A stretch of DNA of 64,000 bases from Luteolibacter arcticus (GTDB lineage: Bacteria > Verrucomicrobiota > Verrucomicrobiia > Verrucomicrobiales > Akkermansiaceae): contig NZ_JAPDDT010000009.1 in NCBI RefSeq assembly GCF_025950235.1, positions 1 to 64,000 on the forward strand, given 5' to 3'. The position numbers were made by a program, and so were the translations under genes. Of the stretch, positions 26,664 to 36,200 are shown piece after piece; positions within the stretch are counted from its first letter, which is position 1, and each line of letters begins with the position of its first letter. The notes beneath the pieces were generated by a model. It was not told where the DNA came from and did no database searches. It saw only the letters and a list, made by a program, of their open reading frames with translations.

Positions 26664-27545
26664 ATGCTCCGCCGCCACTTCCTCGCCACCCTTGCCGCCG
26701 CTTCGGCTCCCCTCTCGCTTCGCGCTCAAGCAGCCGGCGGCCCCCTTCCCATCAAGCTATCCCTCAAGTGCGGCATGGCCCAATTCGGCGCGAGCCTTGA
26801 GGAGAAATTCCGCATCCTGAAGGAACTCGGCTATGACGGCGTGGAGCTCGACTCCCCCGGCGGCCAGAACAAGGAAGAAGCCCTCGCCGCCTCGAAGTCC
26901 ACCGGCCTACCCATCCACGGCGTCGTCGATTCCATTCACTGGAAAATCCGCCTCTCCGATCCCGATGCCGCCATCCGCGAGGAAGGCTTGAAGGGCCTGC
27001 TCACCGCCATCCGCGAGAGCAAAGCCTGCGGCGGCTCCGCAGTACTGCTGGTGCCAGGAGTGGTCGATGCGAAAACGGATCACGACGACGCCTGCTCACG
27101 CTCAATCGAACAGATCCGCAAGGCCCTGCCACTGGCCGCCGAGCTGGGCGTGCACATCCTGATCGAAAACGTCTGGAACCGGATGTTCTACACCGAGGAC
27201 GGCGGCAATACGCAGTCCGCCGAAAAGCTCGTCGCCTACCTCGACGAGATCGATTCGCCGTGGGTCGGCTCTTACTTCGACATCGGCAATCACCAGCGTT
27301 TCAGCAAGCCCGCCGAATGGATCCGCACGCTGGGCAAGCGGATCGTGAAGCTCGATTGCAAGGACTGGGGCGTGAAGGGCGGCTTCGGCAAGATCGGCGA
27401 AGGTGATGTCGATTGGCCGGAAGTACGCAAGGCCCTCGCCGAAATCGGCTACACCGGCTGGGCCACCGCCGAGGTCCAAGGCGGCGACCTCAACGACTGC
27501 GGAGAGATCCTCGCCCAGATGAAGAAGCACCTGTTGGGAGCTTGA
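26664..27545 (+). CDS. Exported TIM-barrel sugar isomerase/epimerase-like protein
   Basis: A 293-residue protein of the xylose isomerase-like TIM barrel superfamily. The ATG at 26664 gives a Tat-like export signal (MLRRHFLATLAAASAPLSLRAQA). The barrel has FRILKELGYDGVELDSPGG, GSAVLLVPGVVD, LGVHILIENVWNRMF (metal-binding Glu), VGSYFDIGNH (Asp/His), IVKLDCKDWG and a C-terminal WATAEVQGGD, giving the usual four metal ligands. Such proteins act as epimerases or isomerases on free sugars or sugar acids; many in this phylum are exported folded through Tat. The exact substrate is unknown. Confidence 0.82.
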   Translation: MLRRHFLATLAAASAPLSLRAQAAGGPLPIKLSLKCGMAQFGASLEEKFRILKELGYDGVELDSPGGQNKEEALAASKSTGLPIHGVVDSIHWKIRLSDPDAAIREEGLKGLLTAIRESKACGGSAVLLVPGVVDAKTDHDDACSRSIEQIRKALPLAAELGVHILIENVWNRMFYTEDGGNTQSAEKLVAYLDEIDSPWVGSYFDIGNHQRFSKPAEWIRTLGKRIVKLDCKDWGVKGGFGKIGEGDVDWPEVRKALAEIGYTGWATAEVQGGDLNDCGEILAQMKKHLLGA

Positions 27546-27592
27546 ATCACATAGCGACGGATCTCCCCTCGCCGCAACCCCAAGCATAGCGG

Positions 27593-27949
27593 CTACTCGT
27601 CCATTCCAACCAGGAATTCCGCCACAAATCGTTCAAAACTGTCCGCCACCTTCTTATTCCCCAGAAGCACCGCCCCGGATGCCATATCGATTGTGATGCG
27701 TTTGCCTCCCATGTCATTACCAATGGGAAGCCGGGTCTTGTCAGCCCGCTCGTAGATCGCCGAGCTGAGACTGCTGCCAGTATCACTCACCGAGAGGAAA
27801 AAATAGTCCATAAGCCGGCAAAGGCCACCATTGTTCCTCATTAGGAAATCCTTGTATGCCAACGGGAGGACCAAGCCGAAGCGTCGTTCAATCTCCTCAA
27901 TGTCCTCAGGCGACGCGGGCGGATGGATAGACCTGAGATACTTCTTCAT
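27593..27949 (-). CDS. SMI1/KNR4 (SUKH) family protein
   Basis: A 118-residue protein with the SUKH domain pattern: PASPEDIEEIERRFGLVLPLAYKDFLMRNNGG at the N-terminus, a mid-domain YFFLSVSD, and RITIDMASGAVLLGNKKVADSFERFVAEFL at the end. SUKH proteins often act as immunity proteins against polymorphic toxins. The start is uncertain: ATG 27949 (used here) or ATG 27976 (MGGEKNKPRMKKY). No toxin gene is visible beside it, so it may be an orphan immunity gene. Confidence 0.78.
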   Translation of the reverse strand: MKKYLRSIHPPASPEDIEEIERRFGLVLPLAYKDFLMRNNGGLCRLMDYFFLSVSDTGSSLSSAIYERADKTRLPIGNDMGGKRITIDMASGAVLLGNKKVADSFERFVAEFLVGMDE

Positions 27950-28053
27950 GCGGGGTTTGTTTTTCTCTCCCCCCATAACCAAGCAATTCCACCAGATCGC
28001 TGCCACTCCAAAACAACGAGGATCGTGGGTTCGAGTGCCGGATCGGCATGGAT

Positions 28054-28890
28054 TCACTTGCTCGACTTCTCCAACAGCATCGAAGGAAACACCGCCGCGT
28101 AGCTGATCTTCTCTCCTTCTGCCAGTTTCCCTCGCGCCACCCACCGCGCTGCATCCACCACCATCGGCGTGTTGCCCAGCTTCCACTTGAACTCCGGGTG
28201 GGCGCTAAAGAGGACATAGCGTCCATCGCCAAAGGTTCCACCAAGGATGGCGGGCGTCCCGGGCATGATCCCTCCCGGGTCTCCTTCTTTCTTCACGTCC
28301 GTCACGAAACGCGCCAATGCTTCGGTCCGCCCGAATCCCGGAGCATCCGTGACTCTCCACAGAGGACCGTTCGCATAGTGCATTTTCAGCGAGCGCATGC
28401 CTTCCGGCACCGGCGCGATCGAAACAGTGCCAGCTCCCCTCGCCCAGCGGCCCTTCTCCGTGTCGATGCACACCGCGTTGGCTATCTCGATGTAACGCAG
28501 TGCCTCGTTGTGGCCGCGCACGAAGGAGTAGCCGCCCGCGCAGCTCCCCAAGGCCCCGCCCCCTGACTTCACGAAGGCCTCAACCTTCGCCCCACCATCC
28601 GGACCGAGCGACTTGTTGAATGCAGTCCCGCTGCCTCCCCCAATGATGAAAATGTCAAGCTTGTCCAATGCTCCCGCCTTCACCATCTCCGCCGACACCG
28701 GACCAGCCTCCATCCCCGCTTCCCTGAGAATACGGATGTAAAGCCCTTGGCTCGTATTCGACGCCGGTTTTTCCGATGCGCTCAGAACGCCGACACGTAT
28801 CGGAGCCGTTCTGACCGCACCCCCCTCGTCTGCCAAGAGGGTGGTAGCCAGGACGGTGAAAACAATGGTGAGACCGGCAGCGAATCGCAT
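28054..28890 (-). CDS. Secreted glutamine-amidotransferase-like (BPL_N) protein
   Basis: A 278-residue exported protein: signal peptide MRFAAGLTIVFTVLATTLLA-DEGG, then a class I GATase-like fold of the biotin-protein-ligase N-terminal domain type. IRVGVLSASEKPASNTSQGLYIRILREAG is the first strand-helix, DIFIIGGGSGTAFNKSLG the second, and GGGALGSCAGGYSF carries a Cys in the nucleophile elbow position. HPEFKWKLGNTPMVVDAARWVA is the usual end of the domain. No biotinylation domain follows, and the export signal argues for a peptidase- or amidase-like periplasmic role. Substrate unknown. Confidence 0.78.
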   Translation of the reverse strand: MRFAAGLTIVFTVLATTLLADEGGAVRTAPIRVGVLSASEKPASNTSQGLYIRILREAGMEAGPVSAEMVKAGALDKLDIFIIGGGSGTAFNKSLGPDGGAKVEAFVKSGGGALGSCAGGYSFVRGHNEALRYIEIANAVCIDTEKGRWARGAGTVSIAPVPEGMRSLKMHYANGPLWRVTDAPGFGRTEALARFVTDVKKEGDPGGIMPGTPAILGGTFGDGRYVLFSAHPEFKWKLGNTPMVVDAARWVARGKLAEGEKISYAAVFPSMLLEKSSK

Positions 28891-28986
28891 GCGAATGAGA
28901 TTGGAACGAACCTAAGGACTCAAACGGCAGCCCTCCATAGCTCCTTTCATGGTAACCCAATCGCCGCGTGAGCCCAGACATGTGGC

Positions 28987-31900
28987 TCACGGATCATCCG
29001 TGACCTGCACCCGATAGAAACCCGCCGGACCAACAACATCATCCAACATCTCAATCGTTGCCGGTCCAATCTGGGCGGAGGTATCGACCGGACTTCCAAG
29101 GGTGTCCCATCCATCGAGAGTCCCCGAGCGCTGCCAGCGGTAGATCCGCCCAGGGATCGTAGGGAACTCCAAGCGCCAGCGACGTTCGGGATCCGAGGAC
29201 CGTTCGATGGTCACCACTGGCTTTGCTTCCGGATCGGCGAGACGCGAGTTCATGCCGAAGAGGTATTCGTCGAGATTGGTCACGCCATCGGTATCGTCGT
29301 CACCATCCGTGCCATGGCGCCCGGAGGCGTTGTTAGGATCCCAGCCCTGCAGCCGCTCCCACCAATCCGGCAGCCCGTCGCCATCGGAATCGCCGGTGCC
29401 ACTCACGCGCATCTTCACCAGCTCGCTGTCGCCCAGCGTCAACCCGCCGCGCCGGTGCTCGGCTCGCACGGTGTGAAGGAAACCGGGCATGCCGTTATAG
29501 AGATTCGGCAAGGTGAACTCGACCATGTGCTCGCTGCCGTTGACATTTTTCACCAGCCGGTAGCCGGTGCGCGATTGGAGCACCGCACCATCCGGATCGC
29601 CGCTGGCGGTGCTGCTGATGAGGATGGAGAACTCGTTGAGGAAGTCCGCGTCGCTCATGCCGCCGGGAATCAGCTCCTTGCGGAAAAAGACCTTCATCAC
29701 GTAGTTCTGATCGACCGTTTCGCCGGCGATGGACGGGTAGCCAATGTTGAAATTGATCGGGCTTCCGGTGGTCACCTGCCGCTCCAGCGTGGTGTAGTGG
29801 CCGGCCTCGTCGGCGAGGCCCATGTCTTCGCTTGATGAGGCCTCCCTCAAGCGCACCACAATCCGCGCAAGACCACTCGACGGAATGCCTTCGTAAGTGA
29901 AACGCCACTCCTTCCTGAAGGCGGTTCCCGCGAGGTTGGTCGGGGTCGCCACGGCATTCGCGCGCTTCCACGCGTGAAGGCCGTTGCCTTTCGCTCGGTC
30001 ATCGTTGCCCGGAGCAAGATCGTCGATGTAATACCAAACCTCGGTCACGCCGGGATCGGTCGCGACCACCGCGCCGTAGCTCGATCCACCGAGTCCGTCA
30101 CCCGCTTTCGGATAGACGATCTCTCCCTCGCTACGATGGGCATCGTAGTAGAAGACCTGGGTCTCCGTGCGGAAGATCGACGCACCGTCGCCACGGTTGG
30201 CGAAGGCGCGCGAGCGCACCACATGGAAACCCTCCTCCAACCCGGTCGCCATCGTGCCGTGGTCATTGTGGAGGTGAAACGGCACGTCGGTCGCGTCGAA
30301 GCCGGTGATCTCGAAGACCGTCTCCATCCGCTCCGCGAGGTCGATGTCGCCGCCGTTGAAGGGGAAGACCGACCCGGCATTCAGCCGCGTCACGCCCACC
30401 TTGTAGCGCAGCACGGTGCCTTCTGTAAACGCGGGCAGCACGGCATGCCACCAATCAGGCACGCCAGTGCCATCGGCGGTCCCATTGGCATGGAAGAACG
30501 CCTCGACCACTTGCGTGGTCCCCTTCCCCACTCCGCCACTGCCTTCCGGAAAGGTCGTGCCGTCGGTGGTGTAGTAGACCCGCACCTTGTCCACTTGGAA
30601 CGAGTAGCCGGTCTTCACGAAGATGCCCACCGGCTGGCCGGCCGCGTTCTCCGGCGCGGGATCGAATTGCGGGACCACCGGAGTGAGCTGGTTGCCCGCG
30701 ACCGGATCGTGATAGGCCCAAGTGGCGGTGCCGCGATTGCTGTTCACACCGCCGCCGTTGTCCACCGTGAAACCGGCCGTGCCAATCACTGCCTGATAGG
30801 TTTCCGCGCCGGGCGAGCCGATGTTGTTCCGCGTGGTATTGCGCGCCGCAAACTTCTCCGCACCCCGGCGGACGAACTTCATCTGCTCGTAGCCCAGGTA
30901 GGTGTCAGTCGCATTCTCCAAGCGCCGGTCGCCGGCATCCGCGGCATTCACTTGGTCGGCCGTGGCTCCCGGCGGAATGTCGCGCAGGTCACCGGTCTGC
31001 GGGCCGAGCACGAGGTGCGAGTTCACATCGATGCCGCCATCGAGCTTCAGCCGGATGTTCTGCGCCGCGCCGTCGGCCCGCGCGATGAAGGAAAGATTCG
31101 AGCCCTCGGTGACGCGCGGGATCTTCACCCGGTAGGACTTCTCCGCACGATCGGAAGCAGGCACGCCATAGGGATTAAAGCCGCCGTCGCCGTCCTTTCC
31201 ATCGGTCCGCCAGTGGTCCATCTCCGGAGCGCGGGTGCCATTCTGCAGGATGGTGATCGGGCGGACCTCCTGTTCATGCAGAGCCGCCTGCCACACCCGC
31301 GGCATCCGCGGGTTGTGCCAGGAGAAGGCAAACCACTCGCCGGGAGAAACGATCGGCGCATTGCCACTGCCATCGACGACTTGGCTCGATCCATTGACCG
31401 ACACGCGAAAACGTCCGCCGTGCGGCGAGTGATTCACCAGCGTCGCCCCCACCGGAAATCCCGTGGAAAAGAGCCGCCCCTGGCCATTCGACTGATAGCC
31501 GCGCGCCATCATGAAAAGCAGCGTCTGCCCGTTCCAAGCGCCGGTGTCCTTGCGCTCGCGCATGTCCACGCGCTCATAGGCGGCATAGTTCTCATCGCTC
31601 CACTTTCCGACCTGGGTGCCACGCGCAAAGTCGCGATGCACCGCCAGTGCGGAAGTCACGCTGTTATCGCCGAACTGGCCGAGGAACGGCACGTCCGAAG
31701 GCTTCGGAAAATAGTCCGGCGCACCGGCCTCATTGTAGCCGTCGGTGTAAACAATTGGCAGCCCTTCGCGCGTCAGGATGTAGGCGTGTGCCATCGGCCG
31801 GTCGCCACCCCACAGCCACGCATTGTCGTGGCTCATCACGTAGTTCACCGTCTGCCCGGAGTTTCCGTAGCCGCCGTGGTTCGGCTGGTCGAAGTTGCTC

Positions 31901-33195
31901 AGGTTGCTGCCGATCGAGCTGCGAACCGTATTGAGCACGTTGTCGTTCGCGATGCGCATCCCGGCGCTCAAGTAGCCACCTTCTCCGGGAGGTGCGCCCA
32001 GATGCTCGCCGAAGAGCATCGCATCGTCGCGCACTTCGTTCTCACCGTTGAAGAGCGTGTCGCGGTGGTTATTCCAATCGACATAGCCGCGGCTGAGATT
32101 GAATTGCTCCTGGATCTGGCCGCCAAAGCCCCAGTTGGCGCGGTCCTTGTCCCCACCGTCCTGCTTGCCGAAAAAGTACGACGGCACGTGCTTCACCGCA
32201 TCGAGCCGGAAGCCATCGGGCCGGGCCTCGTCGACGAACCAGCGCACGGCGCGGTTGAGCATCCCATTGACGTCTTCCGCCACGGGATTGCCCATGTTGT
32301 AGATGCCGTCGCCATAGCCCCATGCGACAGTGCGGCGCGTCGGCACGGTGGGATCCACTCCAGTATCGGTGAATGCCTCGCTTGACTCACCGGCATCGTG
32401 CTGGCCATCGCCATCGAGATCCTTGAAATCAAAGCGCCCGTTGTTTGCCCCAACGATTCCATCATCGTTATAGCCGGTGTCCTGAAACGGCTCCTTGTTC
32501 GCGAAGGGATGCACCGCGCCACCGGTGCCGTTGGTGGCCACTGTTAGATCCGTGTCGAGATAGCGCGCGGTCATGCCCGGGTGGCGAATACCGCTCCACT
32601 TTGCGTGCGTGTGACCTTCCGCGGTGCCGGTCGGATTGAAGCTGACATTTTGCGGTGACTCCTGGGCGATGTCCCAGGCGAAGGGATTGCGATTGAGCAC
32701 CTGCCACTCATCCTGCCAGTTCGGCCAGTCGGCTGCCTTGCGCCAGGTTCCATTGCTTTCCCGGACGAGATGAAAATCCTCCGGCACGAATCCCGGCACG
32801 CCGGGCAGCAGTTCCCCGGGATCGGTGTTCTTGTCGAGCGGCCCCGCATTGTGGGCCATCACATTGTCGAAATAGACCCGCATCCCGAAGCGGTGCGCGG
32901 TGCGCATCAACCGCAGCAGGTCGTCCTTGGTGCCATACTTCGTCCGCACCGTGCCGGCCTGATCGCGGTCGCCGAGATCGAAGCGATCCAATGTATCAAA
33001 GCCGACCGAGTAAGTCCCCGCCCCACCCTTGAACGGCGGCGGCAGCCAGAGCGAATCATAGCCGCGCTCGACCAACTCCGGCACGCGGCGCTCAATCTCA
33101 TTCCACGAGGTGCCAAAGTACTGGAGCACGACTTCCGCCCGCGCGGCCGAAGCCACGACGAGAAGGGAAAGGATCAGGGCGCGAGGATGCGACAT
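28987..33195 (-). CDS. Very large secreted GH13 alpha-amylase-family protein with Ca-binding repeat
   Basis: A 1402-residue exported enzyme (signal peptide MSHPRALILSLLVVASAARA; ATG at 33195 preferred over 33228). The GH13 barrel occupies about 20-620 with all conserved regions: VYFDNVMAHN (I), DGFRLDAVKH with nucleophile D332 (II), LFGEHLGAP with acid/base E397 (III) and NYVMSHDN with D457 (IV). It should cleave alpha-1,4-glucans outside the cell. A further 650 residues hold beta-sandwich modules (about 790-1230), then SDSDGDGLPDWWERLQGWDPN, a thrombospondin type 3-like Ca-binding block, and an end domain with RIYRWQRSGTLDGWD and GFYRVQVTDDP. The end block resembles that of 4196-8716. It is three times longer than ordinary amylases and probably surface bound. 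Confidence 0.9.
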   Translation of the reverse strand: MSHPRALILSLLVVASAARAEVVLQYFGTSWNEIERRVPELVERGYDSLWLPPPFKGGAGTYSVGFDTLDRFDLGDRDQAGTVRTKYGTKDDLLRLMRTAHRFGMRVYFDNVMAHNAGPLDKNTDPGELLPGVPGFVPEDFHLVRESNGTWRKAADWPNWQDEWQVLNRNPFAWDIAQESPQNVSFNPTGTAEGHTHAKWSGIRHPGMTARYLDTDLTVATNGTGGAVHPFANKEPFQDTGYNDDGIVGANNGRFDFKDLDGDGQHDAGESSEAFTDTGVDPTVPTRRTVAWGYGDGIYNMGNPVAEDVNGMLNRAVRWFVDEARPDGFRLDAVKHVPSYFFGKQDGGDKDRANWGFGGQIQEQFNLSRGYVDWNNHRDTLFNGENEVRDDAMLFGEHLGAPPGEGGYLSAGMRIANDNVLNTVRSSIGSNLSNFDQPNHGGYGNSGQTVNYVMSHDNAWLWGGDRPMAHAYILTREGLPIVYTDGYNEAGAPDYFPKPSDVPFLGQFGDNSVTSALAVHRDFARGTQVGKWSDENYAAYERVDMRERKDTGAWNGQTLLFMMARGYQSNGQGRLFSTGFPVGATLVNHSPHGGRFRVSVNGSSQVVDGSGNAPIVSPGEWFAFSWHNPRMPRVWQAALHEQEVRPITILQNGTRAPEMDHWRTDGKDGDGGFNPYGVPASDRAEKSYRVKIPRVTEGSNLSFIARADGAAQNIRLKLDGGIDVNSHLVLGPQTGDLRDIPPGATADQVNAADAGDRRLENATDTYLGYEQMKFVRRGAEKFAARNTTRNNIGSPGAETYQAVIGTAGFTVDNGGGVNSNRGTATWAYHDPVAGNQLTPVVPQFDPAPENAAGQPVGIFVKTGYSFQVDKVRVYYTTDGTTFPEGSGGVGKGTTQVVEAFFHANGTADGTGVPDWWHAVLPAFTEGTVLRYKVGVTRLNAGSVFPFNGGDIDLAERMETVFEITGFDATDVPFHLHNDHGTMATGLEEGFHVVRSRAFANRGDGASIFRTETQVFYYDAHRSEGEIVYPKAGDGLGGSSYGAVVATDPGVTEVWYYIDDLAPGNDDRAKGNGLHAWKRANAVATPTNLAGTAFRKEWRFTYEGIPSSGLARIVVRLREASSSEDMGLADEAGHYTTLERQVTTGSPINFNIGYPSIAGETVDQNYVMKVFFRKELIPGGMSDADFLNEFSILISSTASGDPDGAVLQSRTGYRLVKNVNGSEHMVEFTLPNLYNGMPGFLHTVRAEHRRGGLTLGDSELVKMRVSGTGDSDGDGLPDWWERLQGWDPNNASGRHGTDGDDDTDGVTNLDEYLFGMNSRLADPEAKPVVTIERSSDPERRWRLEFPTIPGRIYRWQRSGTLDGWDTLGSPVDTSAQIGPATIEMLDDVVGPAGFYRVQVTDDP

Positions 33196-33334
33196 TGGGT
33201 TTGGGTTTCCGGGCAAGCGATCCGGCACGGGTAAGCCGGACCACGGGTTTCAAGCAGGATAATGTCGTCTGGACCCCCGCCGGTTTAATTTTCGCATCTT
33301 GTGAGGCACCGCGGCTGCAGGTTAATAGTCCGGC

Positions 33335-34816
33335 ATGATGAAATACCGGCCATCGAAACGCTTCGCGTGGGCCATGGTGTGCCTGTACCCGTTGGTGGCA
33401 GCGCTCTATTTCGGCCTGCTACCGGAGTTGGACGCGATCGAACAACCTCGCCAGCGCGGGGTGATTCACTTCGAGAAGCCGCGTTCCGAGACGGCCGCCA
33501 CCTCTCGCGCGGAAAGCGGGGACTCCGCCGAGTCCCCCAGAGGCGGTCGTGCGGGCTGGTCGCTGGACTGGCTGACCCAGCGCTACGAGGACCTGATGAG
33601 CTGGGAGCACAATCCCTGGAAAACCGGCCGCACGATCTTCGGCAGCCGCTACCTCGATCTGCTGAACTCGAAGGATCCCCGCGACCAGGCCCGCGCTCTG
33701 GAACTGCGGCGTCTCGGCGAGGCACTCTTCCAGCGGGTCTTGGCGCGCTATTCCGAACTGGCCGTGCCGGACAAGAACGTGCCTCCCGAGCGCAACGGCT
33801 TCCTCAAGTGGCTGGACTTCTCCGATCGCATGGACGCCGATCCATCACGCCCCGGAGAGCCGAAGTCGAAGTCACTGGGAATGCCCGACGCGCTCGTGAA
33901 GCACCTCTTCGGTGAGGCCGCGTGGGACGGCGTGGCGGCGAAGGCATGGCTCGACCAAGAAAAAGCGCTGGTCGACGAGATCCGCGCGATCGGCCTGATG
34001 CCCGACCGATCAACCGCCGGCATTGAGGTCAACCGCTGGGGTTTCATTTCCGCACGTCTCGGCAAGGACGCCTCGGGCGCCCTCCTGATGGATGCCCGTC
34101 TCGCCGCCGAGCAGGGCGACCCGGCCAGGGCACTGGAGTCCATCCAGGCCGCGCGCGGCTTGGCGGATCACTTCGGACAGGTCGAAACACCGTCGCTGCT
34201 GGCGGCGACCGTCCAGATCCTCCTCCAGCTCCAGGTGCAAGCCTACGCCCTTCGCGAAGTGATCCCGGCCTTGCCGGCCGGGCAGTTTGATCCCGCCGCT
34301 TGGGAGCGCGCCGTGAATCCGGTTGTGGTAGCGCCCGCGGAGTTCGGCCGCCTCATGCGCGGCGAGTGGAATGTCGTCTCTCGCGACTACGTGATGCCGA
34401 TGCTTTCGGACGCCGGAGATCCGAAGTATCCAGCGGATCCAGAAGCCCTGATCGACTTCCATGCCAGCTATTTCACCCGCGTGCTACGGGAGTACGACAA
34501 CCCGTCACCCGCCGGTTGGCCGTCCGTCTCGGCACTGCCGTTTCCCGACAACAGCCATCTCTCCTATGAGAGCCGCCAGTTCACAGAGATGTTATTCGTC
34601 GGTGAACGGGCATGGAGCAAAGGCCTGCAACGATCCGTCTCCCAAACGGCGATGACCCAGGCCGCTTTCGCCATCATGAAGGGCGAGCCCCCGCCGCTCG
34701 ATCCGGTGTATGGATTGCCTTACGGCTGGGATCCCGCCACACGGACCCTTTCAGCTCCGGTCCATCCCGCTTTCGAAGAGGACAAATTCAAGCCGATCGT
34801 GGTCCCGCGCCGGTAG
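33335..34816 (+). CDS. Membrane-anchored hypothetical protein
   Basis: A 493-residue protein with one N-terminal transmembrane anchor (about 11-28, AWAMVCLYPLVAALYFGLL) and an extracytoplasmic, mainly helical domain. A spacer rich in Arg/Glu/Ser (about 40-75) is followed by helices with repeated Leu heptads. The segment LLMDARLAAEQGDPARALESIQAARGLADHFGQ resembles a tetratricopeptide-like helical pair. No catalytic motif or known family is seen. It is convergent with the sixA-like gene, which ends 17 bases away. Function unknown. Confidence 0.7.
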   Translation: MMKYRPSKRFAWAMVCLYPLVAALYFGLLPELDAIEQPRQRGVIHFEKPRSETAATSRAESGDSAESPRGGRAGWSLDWLTQRYEDLMSWEHNPWKTGRTIFGSRYLDLLNSKDPRDQARALELRRLGEALFQRVLARYSELAVPDKNVPPERNGFLKWLDFSDRMDADPSRPGEPKSKSLGMPDALVKHLFGEAAWDGVAAKAWLDQEKALVDEIRAIGLMPDRSTAGIEVNRWGFISARLGKDASGALLMDARLAAEQGDPARALESIQAARGLADHFGQVETPSLLAATVQILLQLQVQAYALREVIPALPAGQFDPAAWERAVNPVVVAPAEFGRLMRGEWNVVSRDYVMPMLSDAGDPKYPADPEALIDFHASYFTRVLREYDNPSPAGWPSVSALPFPDNSHLSYESRQFTEMLFVGERAWSKGLQRSVSQTAMTQAAFAIMKGEPPPLDPVYGLPYGWDPATRTLSAPVHPAFEEDKFKPIVVPRR

Positions 34817-34833
34817 TTGGACCCATTGCCCCC

Positions 34834-35310
34834 TCAATCCCCGATCAACGACGGCGGGATGTGAAACAGCAGCCGCGCATGCCAGGCCGGCGGGTGAACG
34901 AGCAAGCCGGTGATGCTCGCCTTCTTCACCTCCACGGAACTACCCGAGCACCCCAGCAGCCACTCGATCAGCGAGGACAGGTCAGGCTCATGGCCGACGA
35001 TGGCCACCCGCTCGAAATCGCTGAAGGCCACCAGCTCGCGGATCGCAGCCTCGGGATCCATGCCGCACGCCAGCCAGCCCTGCACCACGGGACCGGGCAT
35101 TTCCGCCGCCTCGCACAAGGCCTCCGCGGTCTGACGGGAGCGGACCAGCGGACTGGTCAGTACCACATCGGGCCGGCGGTTCACGCGCTTGAGCAGACGA
35201 CCGACTTTCGCCGCCTGCTCGAAACCCTTTGCCACCAGCGCCCGCGCCCCGTCGCCGCCGGGATGCCCGTGGTCTTCAGCCTTCGCGTGTCGAATGACTA
35301 GGAGTTCCAT
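34834..35310 (-). CDS. SixA-like phosphohistidine phosphatase
   Basis: A 158-residue member of the histidine phosphatase superfamily. MELLVIRHAKAEDHG carries the RHxK nucleophile (H8); SPLVRSRQTAEAL supplies the second Arg and VAIVGHEPDLSSLIEWLLG the second catalytic His. Small size and the RHAKAE start are typical of SixA, which removes phosphate from histidine-containing phosphotransfer proteins. It ends close to a convergent gene and is followed 11 bases later on its 5' side by fabG on the same strand. Confidence 0.9.
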   Translation of the reverse strand: MELLVIRHAKAEDHGHPGGDGARALVAKGFEQAAKVGRLLKRVNRRPDVVLTSPLVRSRQTAEALCEAAEMPGPVVQGWLACGMDPEAAIRELVAFSDFERVAIVGHEPDLSSLIEWLLGCSGSSVEVKKASITGLLVHPPAWHARLLFHIPPSLIGD

Positions 35311-35321
35311 GAACGTCCAAA

Positions 35322-36068
35322 TTACATCGTCATCCCGCCATCGACAGCAAGAACTTGCCCGGTGATGTAGCGGGCTTCCTTGCTGGCCAGGAAAAGCACG
35401 GCGGCAGCGATGTCGGCCACATCGCCAAAGCTCGCCAGCGGGATCTTGCCGAGCACTTCCTCGCGGACCTTTTCGGGCAACTCGCCGGTCATGTCGGTGG
35501 TGATGAAACCGGGCGCCACGGCGTTGCAGGTGACCTGGCGGCCGGACAATTCGCGGGCGACGGACTTCGTGAAGCCGATCAGGCCGGCCTTCGACGCCGC
35601 GTAGTTCGCCTGGCCGGCATTGCCGATCAGGCCGATGACCGAGGCGATGTTGATGATGCGCGGGTCTTCCGCCTTCATCAGCGGCCGCATGAAGGCCTTC
35701 ACGGTGTTGAAGGCCCCCTTGAGATTGGTATCGAGCACGGTGTCCCAGTCCTCTTCCTTCATGCGCATCAGCAGGCCATCGCGGGTGACGCCCGCGTTGT
35801 TGACGAGGATGTTCACGCTGCCGAAGTCGGCGAGGATCGTCTTGCCGAGTTCCTGCACGGCATCGTGGTTGGCCACGTCGATCGCGTAGGCTTTCGCGGC
35901 TCCGGGAAAGGCGGCATTGATCTCCTCGGCGGACTTGCCACAGCTCGATTCGCTGCGGCTGACCACCGCGACCTTCGCACCTTCCGCGGCGAAGGCCATG
36001 GCGATAGCTCCCCCGATCCCGCGGCCACCCCCGGTGACCACCGCTGTCTTTCCTGCAAAACGCTGCAT
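35322..36068 (-). CDS. fabG: 3-oxoacyl-[acyl-carrier-protein] reductase
   Basis: A 248-residue short-chain dehydrogenase that reduces 3-ketoacyl-ACP with NADPH in fatty acid elongation. The start at 36068 (MQRFAGKTAVVTGGGRGIGGAIA) places the TGGGRGIG cofactor motif at 12-19; NNAG follows near 90, and the catalytic Ser-Tyr-Lys triad is in IASVIGLIGNAGQANYAASKAG. The end, GQVLAVDGGMTM, is diagnostic for FabG. The phosphopantetheine-ACP type is inferred from family similarity; a general sugar or alcohol SDR is the alternative, but the C-terminus favours FabG. Confidence 0.93.
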   Translation of the reverse strand: MQRFAGKTAVVTGGGRGIGGAIAMAFAAEGAKVAVVSRSESSCGKSAEEINAAFPGAAKAYAIDVANHDAVQELGKTILADFGSVNILVNNAGVTRDGLLMRMKEEDWDTVLDTNLKGAFNTVKAFMRPLMKAEDPRIINIASVIGLIGNAGQANYAASKAGLIGFTKSVARELSGRQVTCNAVAPGFITTDMTGELPEKVREEVLGKIPLASFGDVADIAAAVLFLASKEARYITGQVLAVDGGMTM

Positions 36069-36119
36069 GGGGAAAGCGTGCGACGCACCGGGGTCGTTTG
36101 CCAACCGCGAATCACCGCC

Positions 36120-36181
36120 ATGTAGCGGCGAGTCTATGACCGTCGCAAACTAGCGGCAGCAAGCCGCATCGTGAGATTCCC
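36120..36181. repeat. REP-like repeat copy, related to 44809-44971
   Basis: tgtagcggcgagtctatgac begins here and matches the arms at 44809 and 44940. The bases from 36146 on (actagcggcagcaagccgca..) are the inverted form of the interior of the 44809-44932 element (tcacgatgcggcctgttgcc..). So this copy joins an outer arm to an inner segment in the opposite orientation. It lies in the 270-base intergenic region before 36339, with no gene. Confidence 0.7.
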
Positions 36182-36200
36182 TTTTCGAGGGGAATCCAAA

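Noticed and set aside
28014-28044. tRNA 3'-end-like string (gatcgtgggttcgagtgccgg)
   Set aside because: It has a T-loop-like ttcgagt, but the T-stem bases do not pair and no upstream anticodon arm is present, so it is not a tRNA; a decayed fragment remains possible.
29974-32385. An 803-codon plus-strand frame within the GH13 gene
   Set aside because: It is antisense to an intact GH13 catalytic domain and has no recognisable motif.
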